Source: an uncultured Clostridia bacterium
Lineage (GTDB): Bacteria; Bacillota; Clostridia; UMGS1810
Length of the DNA: 53,527 bases
Assembly (NCBI GenBank): GCA_934500705.1
Contig: CAKSTI010000018.1
Coordinates: 1 to 53,527, forward strand
Reading direction: 5' to 3'
The notes below the pieces were generated by a model. It had not been told where the DNA came from and made no database searches. It was given only the letters and a program-made list of their open reading frames with translations. The position numbers and the translations under genes were made by a program. Positions 17,852-25,792 of the stretch are shown here, piece by piece. How positions within the stretch are numbered: position 1 is the first letter of the stretch; each line of letters begins with the position of its first letter.

Positions 17852-17871
17852 CCATAAACTGTTTGCCACAC

Positions 17872-17900
17872 TTGACATATTCCGCCTTTTATGTTATATA
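17872..17900 (+). promoter_or_regulatory. Promoter of the TRIC-family gene
   Basis: TTGACA (17872-17877), 17 bp, TATATA (17895-17900), with an extended -10 TG at 17892-17893. The leader of about 110 nt contains a short GGGG/CCCC hairpin near 17934-17949 but no riboswitch I recognise. Confidence 0.7.
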
Positions 17901-18020
17901 TTAGCTAATATTAAAGCAGGTATACACGATACGGGGCACAAAGTCCCCCTATTTAGAACAATTCGACATTTTAATGCTATTTCCTTTGTCAATTTAATAC
18001 AATATTACCGGGAGGAAATT

Positions 18021-18656
18021 ATGGAATACTTTGTTTTTATTCTTGAACTTATAGGCACGGCGGCGTTTGCCGTATCGGGTGCAACAGTCGGCGCAAAGCG
18101 CAGTATGGACATCTTCGGCGTTTGCGTGCTTGCGCTCACCACCGCCTGCGGCGGAGGGCTGATACGTGACGTAATTTTGGGGAAACTTCCTCCGTCTATG
18201 TTTTGCGAGCCGATATACGCACTCGGCGCAATAGCGGTGGGGATAATCGTATTTGCCGTGATGTACTCAAAGGTTCGCCTCGGCGGCAAAAAACAGCTTG
18301 ATTTTCTGCTCCTTGTCACGGACTCCGCCGGGCTCGGCATTTTTACCGTTTCCGGCGTAAATGCGGCAATGGCGGCAGGCTACGGGGACAGTGTGTTTTT
18401 TACCGTGTTTCTCGGCGTGCTCACGGGCGTGGGCGGCGGACTTATGCGTGACGTTATGGCGCAGATGCCGCCGTACATATTCACAAAGCATATTTACGCT
18501 TGTGCGTCAATCATCGGAGCGCTTGTATGCTGTTTGTTAAGGGACGCTGTCGGCATAAACGCCGCAATGCTTGCCGGCTGTGCGCTTGTTGTGGCAATCA
18601 GGCTGATTTCGGCACGCTGTGAGCTGAGTTTACCGAAAATCAAAAATATTAAATAA
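18021..18656 (+). CDS. TRIC-family (UPF0126/YadS-like) membrane channel
   Basis: The 211-residue protein is almost entirely hydrophobic, with about seven membrane segments arranged as two repeats. Each repeat carries the family signature, GGGLIRDVILGKLPP (about residues 46-60) and VGGGLMRDVMAQMPP (about 132-146). Bacterial TRIC homologues form trimeric cation-permeable channels in the cytoplasmic membrane; the physiological cargo is usually unknown, and glycine transport has been suggested for some relatives. The ATG at 18021 follows GGGAGG; the long upstream extension of the frame crosses the promoter and is not coding. It is divergent from the adhE operon. Confidence 0.85.
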   Translation: MEYFVFILELIGTAAFAVSGATVGAKRSMDIFGVCVLALTTACGGGLIRDVILGKLPPSMFCEPIYALGAIAVGIIVFAVMYSKVRLGGKKQLDFLLLVTDSAGLGIFTVSGVNAAMAAGYGDSVFFTVFLGVLTGVGGGLMRDVMAQMPPYIFTKHIYACASIIGALVCCLLRDAVGINAAMLAGCALVVAIRLISARCELSLPKIKNIK

Positions 18657-18663
18657 AATTTTC

Positions 18664-18692
18664 TTGAATTTTTTGCCGTTTTGAGTTATAAT
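18664..18692 (+). promoter_or_regulatory. Promoter of the cytidylate-kinase-like gene
   Basis: TTGAAT (18664-18669), 17 bp, perfect TATAAT (18687-18692), followed by an AGGAGGG ribosome site before the ATG at 18714. Confidence 0.8.
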
Positions 18693-18713
18693 TAACATAC
18701 AGGAGGGATTTTT

Positions 18714-19331
18714 ATGCGTATAATTACAGTCAGCAGACAGTTTGGCAGCGGCGGCAGAGAAGTGGGCAAACGCCTTGCCGAATATTTGGGCGTTTCGTAC
18801 TGGGACAGAGAGATTATAAGTGAAATTGCAAACAGAAATTCAATGGACGAAGGATATATTGAAAAGGTTTTGGAGAGCGATATTTTCAAGAGCTTTTCGC
18901 TCACTTTCGGTCACACCTTTGCCTATGCCCCAACGCTCGACAGCCAGGTTGCCGAGATTTTTGCACAGCAGCAGAAAATCGTAAAGGAGCTTGCCGCAAG
19001 AGGCGACTGTGTAATTGTCGGCAGGAGCGCCGACGCTGTTTTGACAAAGTACAATCCGTTTAAGATTTTTGTATATGCAGATATGGCGGCAAGGATAGAC
19101 CGCTGCCGCAAACGCTCGGACAATGGCGACAGCCTCACCAACCGTGAGATAGAAAAGAAAATTAAGAATATTGATAAGGCAAGAGCGCACTATCACGACC
19201 TCGTTTCCGACATTTCCTGGGGCAGCAAGGACGGGTGCAATCTTATGATAAACACCACCGGAATTGATATTAAATCAATCATACCGCCGCTCGGCGAGTA
19301 TGCAAAGACTTATTTTGAGGGCAGAAAATAA
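18714..19331 (+). CDS. Cytidylate kinase-like family protein
   Basis: The 205-residue protein belongs to the cytidylate-kinase-like P-loop family common in clostridia. It starts MRIITVSRQFGSGG, a P-loop variant (RQFGSGGREV), followed by YWDREII and later VIVGRSADAVL. The last third has the Arg/Asp-rich lid (RIDRCRKR) and DLYHN-like elements. The fold suggests nucleotide monophosphate binding and phosphotransfer, but the substrates of this family are not established and it should not be called cmk. It is monocistronic, between its own promoter and a strong terminator. Confidence 0.85.
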   Translation: MRIITVSRQFGSGGREVGKRLAEYLGVSYWDREIISEIANRNSMDEGYIEKVLESDIFKSFSLTFGHTFAYAPTLDSQVAEIFAQQQKIVKELAARGDCVIVGRSADAVLTKYNPFKIFVYADMAARIDRCRKRSDNGDSLTNREIEKKIKNIDKARAHYHDLVSDISWGSKDGCNLMINTTGIDIKSIIPPLGEYAKTYFEGRK

Positions 19332-19367
19332 TAAAAGAGGTGTTGTTAAAATCCCATTTATATTACA

Positions 19368-19404
19368 AATCACGCATACCGCATCAAATGTGGTATGCGT
19401 GATT
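19368..19404. terminator. Terminator after the cytidylate-kinase-like gene
   Basis: A perfect 13-bp stem, AATCACGCATACC (19368-19380) with its complement (19392-19404), is followed by a short T-rich run. It also faces the end of the minus-strand GH20 remnant. Confidence 0.85.
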
Positions 19405-19409
19405 ACTTT

Positions 19410-19862
19410 TTACGGCGTCATAATTCTCGGCGACCAAAATTCAAGGCAGGGACGCTCAATGCCGTTGTACCAGAGCCGCTCCTGTTCAAGCTCCTCTATT
19501 TTTTGAATTTTGCCGTCCAAAAACTCTCCGACACGCCGTGCGGCGGTTCTTGTCATCTGCTCCGCCCTTGCAAGCCGTCCGCAGAGGTTCTTGTCCAAAA
19601 GTCCGTAGAGCGGATTTTGATACAATACCTGTTTGGAAACGGACGAAATTCGGCTCTCGTGCTCCGGGAAGTTGTACTCTCTGCTCTCATCTTCGCCAAA
19701 ATCAAAATTTACCGACGGGCCGCTCCAAGTCCAAAGACCGCCGGAGAACACTATCGGGCGGCACATCTTTTGGTGGGCGGAAATCATCGCTCTGTAAATC
19801 TTTTCCGATGTGTTGTAGTAATCCCAATACACCTGGGTTACGCCCTGCGGAATTATTATGAA
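19410..19862 (-). pseudogene. GH20 beta-N-acetylhexosaminidase remnant (5' truncated)
   Basis: About 150 codons on the minus strand read as the C-terminal part of a GH20-type hexosaminidase: VYWDYYNTS, then FSGGLWTWSGPS, which are the barrel-end motifs of that family, followed by a helical tail ending in frame at 19410. The catalytic Asp-Glu pair and the first two thirds are missing. Upstream the frame runs straight into the terminator of the AraC gene (19861-19902), so there is no start codon, ribosome site or promoter of its own. It looks like what a deletion left behind; the AraC regulator and alpha-galactosidase beside it may belong to the same former glycan locus. Confidence 0.7.
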
Positions 19863-19902
19863 ATAAAAATCCCCGACGCACAAATCTTATACGTCGGGGA
19901 TT
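19861..19902 (-). terminator. Terminator of the AraC-family gene
   Basis: AATCCCCGACG (19868-19878) pairs with CGTCGGGGATT (19892-19902), an 11-bp perfect stem. On the minus strand it is followed by TTTTTATTT. Confidence 0.88.
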
Positions 19903-19906
19903 GTAT

Positions 19907-20704
19907 TTACAGTCTGTTCTTTCGGTACTCTTTGGGCGGTATTCCGATGTATGCGGAAAAGACCTTTGAAAAATAAAGCGGGTCGGAAAACCCCACACAA
20001 TAGGCAACCGTCTTTATCGGCAGTGCAGTGTCCGTCAGTATCTCGCAGGCGCAGTCAAGGCGCACTTTGGTTATAAACTTTACGGGACTTATGCCGAGTT
20101 TGCTCTTAAACGCACGGTAAAGCGAAATGCGGTTTACGCTCAAAGCGTCCGCAACGGCTTCGACAGAAAGCTCCTGTTTGTAATAATTGTTCTTTATGTA
20201 CTCTGCGGCAACGGCGGACAAATCCCCGGTTGCACCGTCCTTTTCTCCGCTCGGAAACAGGGCGCAAAAGTCCGCCATAACGGAATATAGCATTCCCTTT
20301 GCCCTGATTTTGGGCGCCATACCGGGCATATTAAACTCCGTGCACAGATTTTTAAATTTATTGCAAAGCTCATCTCCCATTACGGGCGTTACGGGGTTAT
20401 CCATATCAAACGACGTATAAGAAAAAAGCTCCGCCGCCTCCGTCCCACGAAAATCTACCCAGCAGTACTTCCAGCCGTCGTCCTCGTCGGGATAGTAGCT
20501 TACGAGCGTGTCGGGAAAGATAAAAAAGAACTGCCCGGCACAAACGCTGTACCTTTTCCCCCTGCATTCAAACGTACCCTTTCCGCTGAGTACAAGGTGT
20601 ATTATACAGCACTTGCGCAAAATCGGAATACAGTGAAAATTGTTTACATCATCTTTCATTGATGTGTTCAGCAGAACCAAATCGTGCGTTTTTTCGTTTT
20701 CCAT
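19907..20704 (-). CDS. AraC-family transcriptional regulator (alpha-galactosidase locus)
   Basis: The 265-residue protein has an N-terminal cupin-like sensing domain (about 1-140) and a C-terminal AraC double helix-turn-helix (about 165-265) with LSVEAVADALSVNRISLYRAFK and the second-helix signature VAYCVGFSDPLYFSKVFSAYIGIPPKEYR. The family activates sugar-catabolic genes when ligand binds. The divergent neighbour is a GH27 alpha-galactosidase, and a 21-bp-spaced direct repeat lies directly upstream of that gene's promoter, so this is its probable activator. The ATG at 20704 follows AAGGAG; the longer frame to 20851 overlaps the promoter region and is rejected. Confidence 0.88.
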   Translation of the reverse strand: MENEKTHDLVLLNTSMKDDVNNFHCIPILRKCCIIHLVLSGKGTFECRGKRYSVCAGQFFFIFPDTLVSYYPDEDDGWKYCWVDFRGTEAAELFSYTSFDMDNPVTPVMGDELCNKFKNLCTEFNMPGMAPKIRAKGMLYSVMADFCALFPSGEKDGATGDLSAVAAEYIKNNYYKQELSVEAVADALSVNRISLYRAFKSKLGISPVKFITKVRLDCACEILTDTALPIKTVAYCVGFSDPLYFSKVFSAYIGIPPKEYRKNRL

Positions 20705-20719
20705 AACAAAGACGCTCCT

Positions 20720-20750
20720 TGCAACAAAAATACATAAATATGCAACAAAA
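20720..20750. promoter_or_regulatory. Probable AraC operator: 10-bp direct repeats, 21-bp period
   Basis: TGCAACAAAA occurs at 20720-20729 and again at 20741-20750, exactly 21 bp apart, two helical turns. The promoter-proximal copy ends five bases before the -35 of the alpha-galactosidase gene, where AraC-type activators typically bind. The distal copy abuts the ribosome site of the regulator's own gene, suggesting autoregulation. Confidence 0.65.
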
Positions 20751-20755
20751 TAACA

Positions 20756-20784
20756 TTTACAGTTAATCTTTTTCCATATACAAT
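20756..20784 (+). promoter_or_regulatory. Promoter of the alpha-galactosidase gene
   Basis: TTTACA (20756-20761), 17 bp, TACAAT (20779-20784), immediately downstream of the direct repeats. Confidence 0.75.
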
Positions 20785-20839
20785 GATTGTAACACAGGAC
20801 AGAAAAACTGTCAACCAAAACAGAGAGGAAGATTATTTT

Positions 20840-22033
20840 ATGGTAAAACACACACCGCCGCTCGGCTGGAACACCTGGAACACATTCGGAGAGAACATAA
20901 ACGAACAGCTAATATTTGAAACCGTGGACAAGATAATAGAAAGCGGTCTTAAAGACGCAGGATACGAATATGTTGTAATCGATGACATATGGGCGCTCAA
21001 AGAGCGTGACAGCAAGGGACGCCTTGTGCCCGACCCACAAAAATTTCCTAACGGTATGAAACACGTTGCCGACTACATACACTCAAACGGTCTTAAATTC
21101 GGGATGTACTCCTGCGCCGGCTACCTCACCTGTGCACAGTACCCGGCAAGCTACGGGCACGAGTGGACAGACGCCGAAACCTTTGCCGAGTGGGAAGTTG
21201 ACTTTTTAAAGTACGACTACTGCTTCCACCCCGTCACCGTGAGGGCGGACATACTCTACAAGAGAATGGGCATTGCACTGGCAAACTGCGGCAGGGACAT
21301 ACTTTTCAGTGCGTGCTCCTGGGGTGCGGACGACACAAAAATATGGATAAAGGAAACCGGCGCAAACATTTGGCGCTCCACGGGGGATATTTTCGACTCC
21401 TGGCAGTCGCTCAAATCACTTGCGCAGTCGCAGCTTTCCGTACTTGAATACAACGGACAGGGCTGCTTTAACGATATGGATATGTTAATCGTGGGTATGA
21501 ACGGCAAGGGAAATGTCGGCATAAACGGTTGCAGTGACGACGAGTACCGCCTGCACTTTTCGCTCTGGGCGCTCCTCGGTTCGCCGCTTATGATTGGCTG
21601 TGACGTGCGCAATATGTCGGACAAAACAAAGGCAATTCTTATGAACAAAGAGATAATAAAGATAAATCAGGACATCGGTTGCAGACAGCCGTTTTTTGTA
21701 AACAACGAAAAGCTCGTTAAAAACGAAAACCGCAAAACCGACGAGCCTTTCTACAAAGAATACCAGCTCGAAAGACCGATTATCGCAAAATATCTTGACA
21801 ACGGCGACATTGCAATAGGAATGTTTAACTTTACGGACGACGAGGTTGGCGTATTCTACTGTGCGGTCAACTTTGACCTTCTCGGACTGTCCGTTGAAAG
21901 CGGAAAAACGCTTGAAGTGACAGACCTGTGGAGCGGAAAGACGGAAACCGTCAAAAACGACACCTTCATCATAGACGGCTGCAAAGCGCACTCCTGCCGT
22001 ATGTTCCGTGCAAAGGTGGTTGACAAAAAGTAA
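20840..22033 (+). CDS. Alpha-galactosidase, glycoside hydrolase family 27
   Basis: The 397-residue enzyme begins with the GH27 signature PPLGWNTWNTFG (about residues 6-17). The nucleophile Asp lies in FLKYDYC (about 120-126) and the acid/base Asp in IWRSTGDIFDSW (about 180-191); NDMDMLIVG follows. A C-terminal beta-sandwich (about 300-397) completes it. It removes alpha-galactosyl residues from oligosaccharides such as melibiose or galactomannan side chains. No signal peptide is present, so it acts in the cytoplasm on imported sugars. The ATG at 20840 follows GAGAGGAAG. It overlaps the next small gene by one base. Confidence 0.92.
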   Translation: MVKHTPPLGWNTWNTFGENINEQLIFETVDKIIESGLKDAGYEYVVIDDIWALKERDSKGRLVPDPQKFPNGMKHVADYIHSNGLKFGMYSCAGYLTCAQYPASYGHEWTDAETFAEWEVDFLKYDYCFHPVTVRADILYKRMGIALANCGRDILFSACSWGADDTKIWIKETGANIWRSTGDIFDSWQSLKSLAQSQLSVLEYNGQGCFNDMDMLIVGMNGKGNVGINGCSDDEYRLHFSLWALLGSPLMIGCDVRNMSDKTKAILMNKEIIKINQDIGCRQPFFVNNEKLVKNENRKTDEPFYKEYQLERPIIAKYLDNGDIAIGMFNFTDDEVGVFYCAVNFDLLGLSVESGKTLEVTDLWSGKTETVKNDTFIIDGCKAHSCRMFRAKVVDKK

Positions 22034-22230
22034 TGGCGGTGTGCAAAAACTGCGGAAAAACTCTGACGTGCGACGAGACAGGACTTTACCAAAAGGTCGT
22101 AAGCCGTGACGCACGGGAGTACAAATGCCTGCCGTGTCTTGCAGAATTTTTCGGCTGTGATGATGAGATTTTAAGAGAAAAGATAAAACATTTTAAAAAA
22201 ATGGGCTGCGCTCTCTTTGCGAGAGAGTAA
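22033..22230 (+). CDS. Small zinc-ribbon-like protein
   Basis: A 65-residue protein with two Cys pairs, CKNC (4-7) and CLPC (32-35), expected to bind one zinc, followed by a charged helix and GCALFARE at the end. Its ATG overlaps the stop codon of the alpha-galactosidase gene (TAATG), so it is translationally coupled. I do not recognise a specific family. A role in nucleic-acid binding or as an accessory to the sugar locus cannot be told from sequence. A terminator follows six bases after the stop. Confidence 0.65.
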   Translation: MAVCKNCGKTLTCDETGLYQKVVSRDAREYKCLPCLAEFFGCDDEILREKIKHFKKMGCALFARE

Positions 22231-22235
22231 ACCGC

Positions 22236-22276
22236 AAAATATGTGTTTGGCACGCTATGCGCCGGGCACATATTTT
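22236..22276 (+). terminator. Terminator after the alpha-galactosidase operon
   Basis: AAAATATGTG (22236-22245) pairs with CACATATTTT (22267-22276), with additional GGC/GCC pairing inside the loop, ending in a T-rich stretch that leads into the lysA promoter. Confidence 0.75.
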
Positions 22277-22278
22277 AT

Positions 22279-22307
22279 TTGACACAAATACTATTTAATG
22301 GTATAAT
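22279..22307 (+). promoter_or_regulatory. lysA promoter P1
   Basis: A fully consensus promoter: TTGACA (22279-22284), 17 bp, TATAAT (22302-22307). An 11-bp inverted-repeat arm AATAAACGCAT (22305-22315) starts inside the -10 and is matched by ATGCGTTTATT at 22351-22361. Confidence 0.88.
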
Positions 22308-22404
22308 AAACGCATTATAAGTAATTTTTAGACTTCATCTAAAAATACCGATGCGTTTATTGAACCGGTGTGCAGCAAGCCGATTGCGGCTTGCACTTAC
22401 GGTT
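22305..22404 (+). other. Structured leader / inverted repeats upstream of lysA
   Basis: Three nested or serial repeats are seen: the outer 11-bp pair 22305-22315/22351-22361; TTTTTAGA (22325-22332) with TCTAAAAA (22338-22345); and CAAGCCG (22376-22382) with CGGCTTG (22387-22393), itself bracketed by AACCG/CGGTT (22363-22367/22400-22404). None matches the lysine riboswitch core that I know. There is no T run after the last hairpin. Confidence 0.55.
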
Positions 22405-22419
22405 TGATTAACGTATAAT
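22391..22419 (+). promoter_or_regulatory. lysA promoter P2
   Basis: TTGCAC (22391-22396), 17 bp, TATAAT (22414-22419). The -35 lies in the 3' arm of the last leader hairpin. A transcript from P2 would start near 22426 and lack the structured leader. Confidence 0.65.
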
Positions 22420-22449
22420 ATAATGTATCCGAAACGGGAGGCAACGGCA

Positions 22450-23751
22450 ATGTATATATCTGACAATTTTAAAGTAAACTCCTGCGGTCACCTGGAAATA
22501 GGCGGCTGCGACGCAACAGCACTCGCCAAGGAGTACAAAACACCTCTTTACGTTCTCGACGAGCAGAGAGTGCGCACGGCAATGCGTGCATATAAAAATG
22601 CAATAGACAAATACTACGGCGGACGGGGTCTTGTTCTCTATGCAAGCAAGGCGCTTTGTGCCGGATACATTTATAAAATCGTTTCCGAGGAAGGTTTGGG
22701 AGCGGACGTCGTTTCCGGCGGCGAGATATACACGGCAATAAAAGCCGGATTTGACCCGTCCAAGATTTACTTCCACGGCAACAACAAATCCGCAGATGAG
22801 ATAGAAATGGCGGTTGAAAACAAAATCGGCGTTTTTGTTGCGGACAGCTTTTTGGAGCTCGAAATGCTCTCCGATGCGGCAAAAAGGCACGGCACAACCG
22901 CAAACGTTATGCTGCGCATAAAGCCGGGTGTGGAGGCTCACACTCACGAATTTATAAAAACCGGGCAGATTGACTCAAAGTTCGGCTTTGCCATAGAAAA
23001 CGGCGAGGCAATGCAGGCGGCAAAGACGGCGGCAAGCCTTGACGGGGTGCGCCTTATGGGCGTGCACTGCCACATAGGCTCGCAGATTTTTGACTTGGAG
23101 CCTTTTACTTTGGCTGCAAAAATTATGATGGACTTCTGTGCCGAAATCAAGGCGGAAACGGGCGTTGAAATCGAACAGTTAAACCTCGGCGGCGGCTTTG
23201 GCATAAGCTACACGGACGAGGACGAACCCATTGAATACGGAAAGTACATCGAGGCAGTGTCCGAAACGCTGAAAAAGGAATGTGCCGAAAAGGGACTTTC
23301 TCTCCCCTTTATCCTTATGGAACCGGGGCGCTCGATAGTGGGCGACGCAGGCGCAACGCTCTACACGGTCGGCAATATCAAAAACATTGAGGGAATACGC
23401 AAATACGTTGCCATAGACGGCGGTATGGGCGACAATCCGAGATACATTCTCTACGGCGCAAAGCACGACGGCGTAATTGCAAACCGTGCGGCGGAAACCG
23501 AGCTCGAAAAGGTGACCGTGTGCGGAAAATGCTGTGAGTCGGGCGACGTCATAATGGAAAACGTTATGCTGCAAAAGGCGCAGCCCGGTGACATTCTGGC
23601 GGTTATGGCAACCGGCGCATACAACTACTCTATGGCAAGCAACTACAACAGAATTCCCCGTCCCCCGGTAATTGCCGTAAAGGACGGAAAATCAAAGGTC
23701 ATCGTAAAGCGTGAAACATACGAGGATATTATTAAAAACGACATTTTTTAG
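22450..23751 (+). CDS. lysA: Diaminopimelate decarboxylase
   Basis: This 433-residue PLP enzyme decarboxylates meso-diaminopimelate to L-lysine, the last step of lysine synthesis. It has the alanine-racemase-like barrel with the PLP lysine in LVLYASKALC (about residue 63), the phosphate-binding Gly-rich loop LNLGGGFGI (about 243-251), MEPGRSIVG, and the C-terminal CGKCCESGD and YNSRPRP-like (YNRIPRPP) motifs of the substrate site. The ATG at 22450 follows GGGAGG with eight bases spacing; a frame opening nine codons earlier overlaps the P2 start region. An M50 protease gene follows after 11 bp. Confidence 0.95.
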   Translation: MYISDNFKVNSCGHLEIGGCDATALAKEYKTPLYVLDEQRVRTAMRAYKNAIDKYYGGRGLVLYASKALCAGYIYKIVSEEGLGADVVSGGEIYTAIKAGFDPSKIYFHGNNKSADEIEMAVENKIGVFVADSFLELEMLSDAAKRHGTTANVMLRIKPGVEAHTHEFIKTGQIDSKFGFAIENGEAMQAAKTAASLDGVRLMGVHCHIGSQIFDLEPFTLAAKIMMDFCAEIKAETGVEIEQLNLGGGFGISYTDEDEPIEYGKYIEAVSETLKKECAEKGLSLPFILMEPGRSIVGDAGATLYTVGNIKNIEGIRKYVAIDGGMGDNPRYILYGAKHDGVIANRAAETELEKVTVCGKCCESGDVIMENVMLQKAQPGDILAVMATGAYNYSMASNYNRIPRPPVIAVKDGKSKVIVKRETYEDIIKNDIF

Positions 23752-23762
23752 GAGATTTTGAT

Positions 23763-24392
23763 ATGAAAGAACAACTCATCGGACTGATACTGAGTGTTCC
23801 GGGACTTCTCCTGGCGCTCTCTATGCACGAATTTGCCCACGGATATGCGGCGTATAAAATGGGCGACAACACCGCAAAATACAACGGCAGACTGAGCATA
23901 AACCCGTTTGCCCACCTGGACCCGATAGGTACGCTGTGCCTGTTTTTGTTCCACTTCGGCTGGGCAAAGCCCGTGCCGATTAACCCGAACAACTTTACAA
24001 ACCGCAGACGTGGAGTTATCATTGTGAGCCTGGCAGGACCTTTTATGAACTTTCTGCTTGCTCTTTTGAGCGCACTTGCGGTGCAGCTTTTGAGGAAGTT
24101 TGCACCGGCGTCGGAAATTGCAATATTTTTGTATTACATTTTGCAATACAGCGAAATTCTGAACATCGGTCTTATGGTATTTAACCTGATACCCATTCCG
24201 CCGCTTGACGGCTCAAAGGTTCTTTTGGAACTGTTGCCGTACCAAAAGAGAGAGTTTTTCTACGCTTTGGAACGTTACTCGCAGTTTTTGCTCATAATTC
24301 TGATACTTACAAGAGTTTTAAACCCTGTTCTCTCTACGGCGTGTGCGTGGGTTGACGGAATAATTAGATTTATTGTGGGATTGATATTCTAA
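23763..24392 (+). CDS. Site-2 protease family (M50) membrane metalloprotease
   Basis: The 209-residue membrane protein has the zinc-binding HEFAH in transmembrane helix 1 (about residues 21-25) and the third ligand in IPIPPLDGSKVL (about 140-151). These are the HExxH and NPDG-type motifs of intramembrane-cleaving site-2 proteases. Four to six hydrophobic segments are visible. Short clostridial members of this family are usually found next to scpA/scpB, as here, and their substrates are mostly unknown. It ends with TAA directly abutting the ATG of scpA, which indicates one operon running from lysA to ytfJ. Confidence 0.9.
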   Translation: MKEQLIGLILSVPGLLLALSMHEFAHGYAAYKMGDNTAKYNGRLSINPFAHLDPIGTLCLFLFHFGWAKPVPINPNNFTNRRRGVIIVSLAGPFMNFLLALLSALAVQLLRKFAPASEIAIFLYYILQYSEILNIGLMVFNLIPIPPLDGSKVLLELLPYQKREFFYALERYSQFLLIILILTRVLNPVLSTACAWVDGIIRFIVGLIF

Positions 24393-25172
24393 ATGGAAGA
24401 GATGATTTTCAAGACGGAGACCTTTGAGGGGCCTCTGGAACTTTTGGAGCACCTTATAAAGAAAAACAAGCTGGACATCTGCACGGTGTCGCTGATTGAG
24501 ATAACAGACCAGTACATTGAACACCTTAACAAAATGGAGCAGGCAGACCTCGAAATCTCGACGGATTTTCTGCTCGTTGCGTCAAATCTACTCTACATCA
24601 AGTCAAAGGCGCTTTTGCCGAAGCACGAGGACGGAGAGGACGACAGTGAGGCGGCAGCAAACGACCTCACCGAGGCATTAAAAGAACGTGCAAGAATGAG
24701 GATTGTGTCCGAAAAGTTCAGAAATATGCAGTACGACGGCACTTTCAGCTACTTTAAGGACGAGGAAAAAATAGAGAAAAAGCCCGTTGTGCGCCATTTT
24801 GAAAACCTTGACCCGAACAAGCTCTATGCCGCCTTTATGACGGTTTTGGAAAAGACGGAGCGCCGTGCCCCTCCCCCGAAGGAGAATTTTACAGGCATCG
24901 TCGGCAGGGAGAACGTGTCGGTAAAGGAAAAGGCGGGCAAGCTCATAAACCGCCTCAAACGCTCCAAAAAAGTGCGCTTTGAGAGCATTTTTGACGGCGC
25001 AAAGCGCAAAAACGAAGTCGTTGCAATTTTTCTTGCGGTGTTGGAGCTTATGAAGTTAAACCAGATTTACGCCTACGAGGAGGACGACAAAATCCTTGTG
25101 CGCATCGGCGACAATGCCGTCGAAAACACGGAAGATATACTTAAAAACATCAGCGGTGATTTTAATGAATAG
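24393..25172 (+). CDS. scpA: Segregation and condensation protein A
   Basis: The 259-residue kleisin begins with the family signature FEGPLELLEHLIKKNKLDI (about residues 8-26; usually FDGPLDLLL) and the following YIEHL and LLVASNLLYIKSKALLP. A charged linker leads to the C-terminal winged helix (about 175-259), which contacts the Smc head. ScpA links the two Smc heads and binds ScpB, forming the condensin that organises and segregates the chromosome. The start codon immediately follows the stop of the M50 gene. Its end overlaps scpB by eight bases, giving translational coupling of the two subunits. Confidence 0.95.
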   Translation: MEEMIFKTETFEGPLELLEHLIKKNKLDICTVSLIEITDQYIEHLNKMEQADLEISTDFLLVASNLLYIKSKALLPKHEDGEDDSEAAANDLTEALKERARMRIVSEKFRNMQYDGTFSYFKDEEKIEKKPVVRHFENLDPNKLYAAFMTVLEKTERRAPPPKENFTGIVGRENVSVKEKAGKLINRLKRSKKVRFESIFDGAKRKNEVVAIFLAVLELMKLNQIYAYEEDDKILVRIGDNAVENTEDILKNISGDFNE

Positions 25173-25788
25173 AAAACCAAAGGCAATACTCGAAGGAATA
25201 CTTTTCGCCTGCGGAGAGGCAGTTCCCGTAAAAAGGCTCTCCGAGGTTATGGAAATGACAGAGGGCGAAGTCAGAAAAATATTAAACGAGCTGTGCGAGG
25301 AATACGACAATTCCCCTGAGCGTGGCATACATATAATCCGCTTGGAGGACAGCTACCAGTTGTGCACCAAACGTGAATACTATGACTATATTCACCTGTT
25401 AAAGGAGCGCTCACGCCGTGCGGCTCTCACCAACGCCGGACTGGAAGTTTTGTCGGTAGTGGCATACAATCAGCCTGTTACAAGGAGTGCGATAGAGTTT
25501 ATCCGTGGCGTAAACAGCGACGGACCTTTAAACACGCTCATTGCATCGGGTCTTGTCTGCGAGGTAGGCAGGCTGGACGCACCGGGACGGCCGCTGCTTT
25601 TCGGCACTACGGAGGAATTTTTGCGCTGCTTTAATCTGTCATCGCTATCGGAACTGCCCGACATCGACAGGGAGTACAGCTTTGAGGGACTGAGCCGTGA
25701 AATCGGCGGCGGCAAAAACGAAAATCAGATGGAAATATCCGATTTTGAGTTGCAAAGAGAGGAAACAGACACAACCGAGGAGGAATAA
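25165..25788 (+). CDS. scpB: Segregation and condensation protein B
   Basis: The 207-residue protein has two winged-helix domains: the first with ILEGILFACGEAVPVKRL, the second with ALTNAGLEVLSVVAYNQPVTRSAIEFIRGVNSD, the ScpB signature. It dimerises and binds the ScpA kleisin to complete the Smc-ScpAB condensin. The C-terminal tail of about 30 residues is acidic. The ATG at 25165 lies inside the end of scpA; the frame is open further upstream within scpA, but only this start gives the family's usual N-terminus. Confidence 0.95.
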   Translation: MNRKPKAILEGILFACGEAVPVKRLSEVMEMTEGEVRKILNELCEEYDNSPERGIHIIRLEDSYQLCTKREYYDYIHLLKERSRRAALTNAGLEVLSVVAYNQPVTRSAIEFIRGVNSDGPLNTLIASGLVCEVGRLDAPGRPLLFGTTEEFLRCFNLSSLSELPDIDREYSFEGLSREIGGGKNENQMEISDFELQREETDTTEEE

Positions 25789-25792
25789 ACTC

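Noticed and set aside
22308..22450. Lysine riboswitch upstream of lysA
   Set aside because: The leader is too short and lacks the conserved L-box helices; only simple hairpins are visible.
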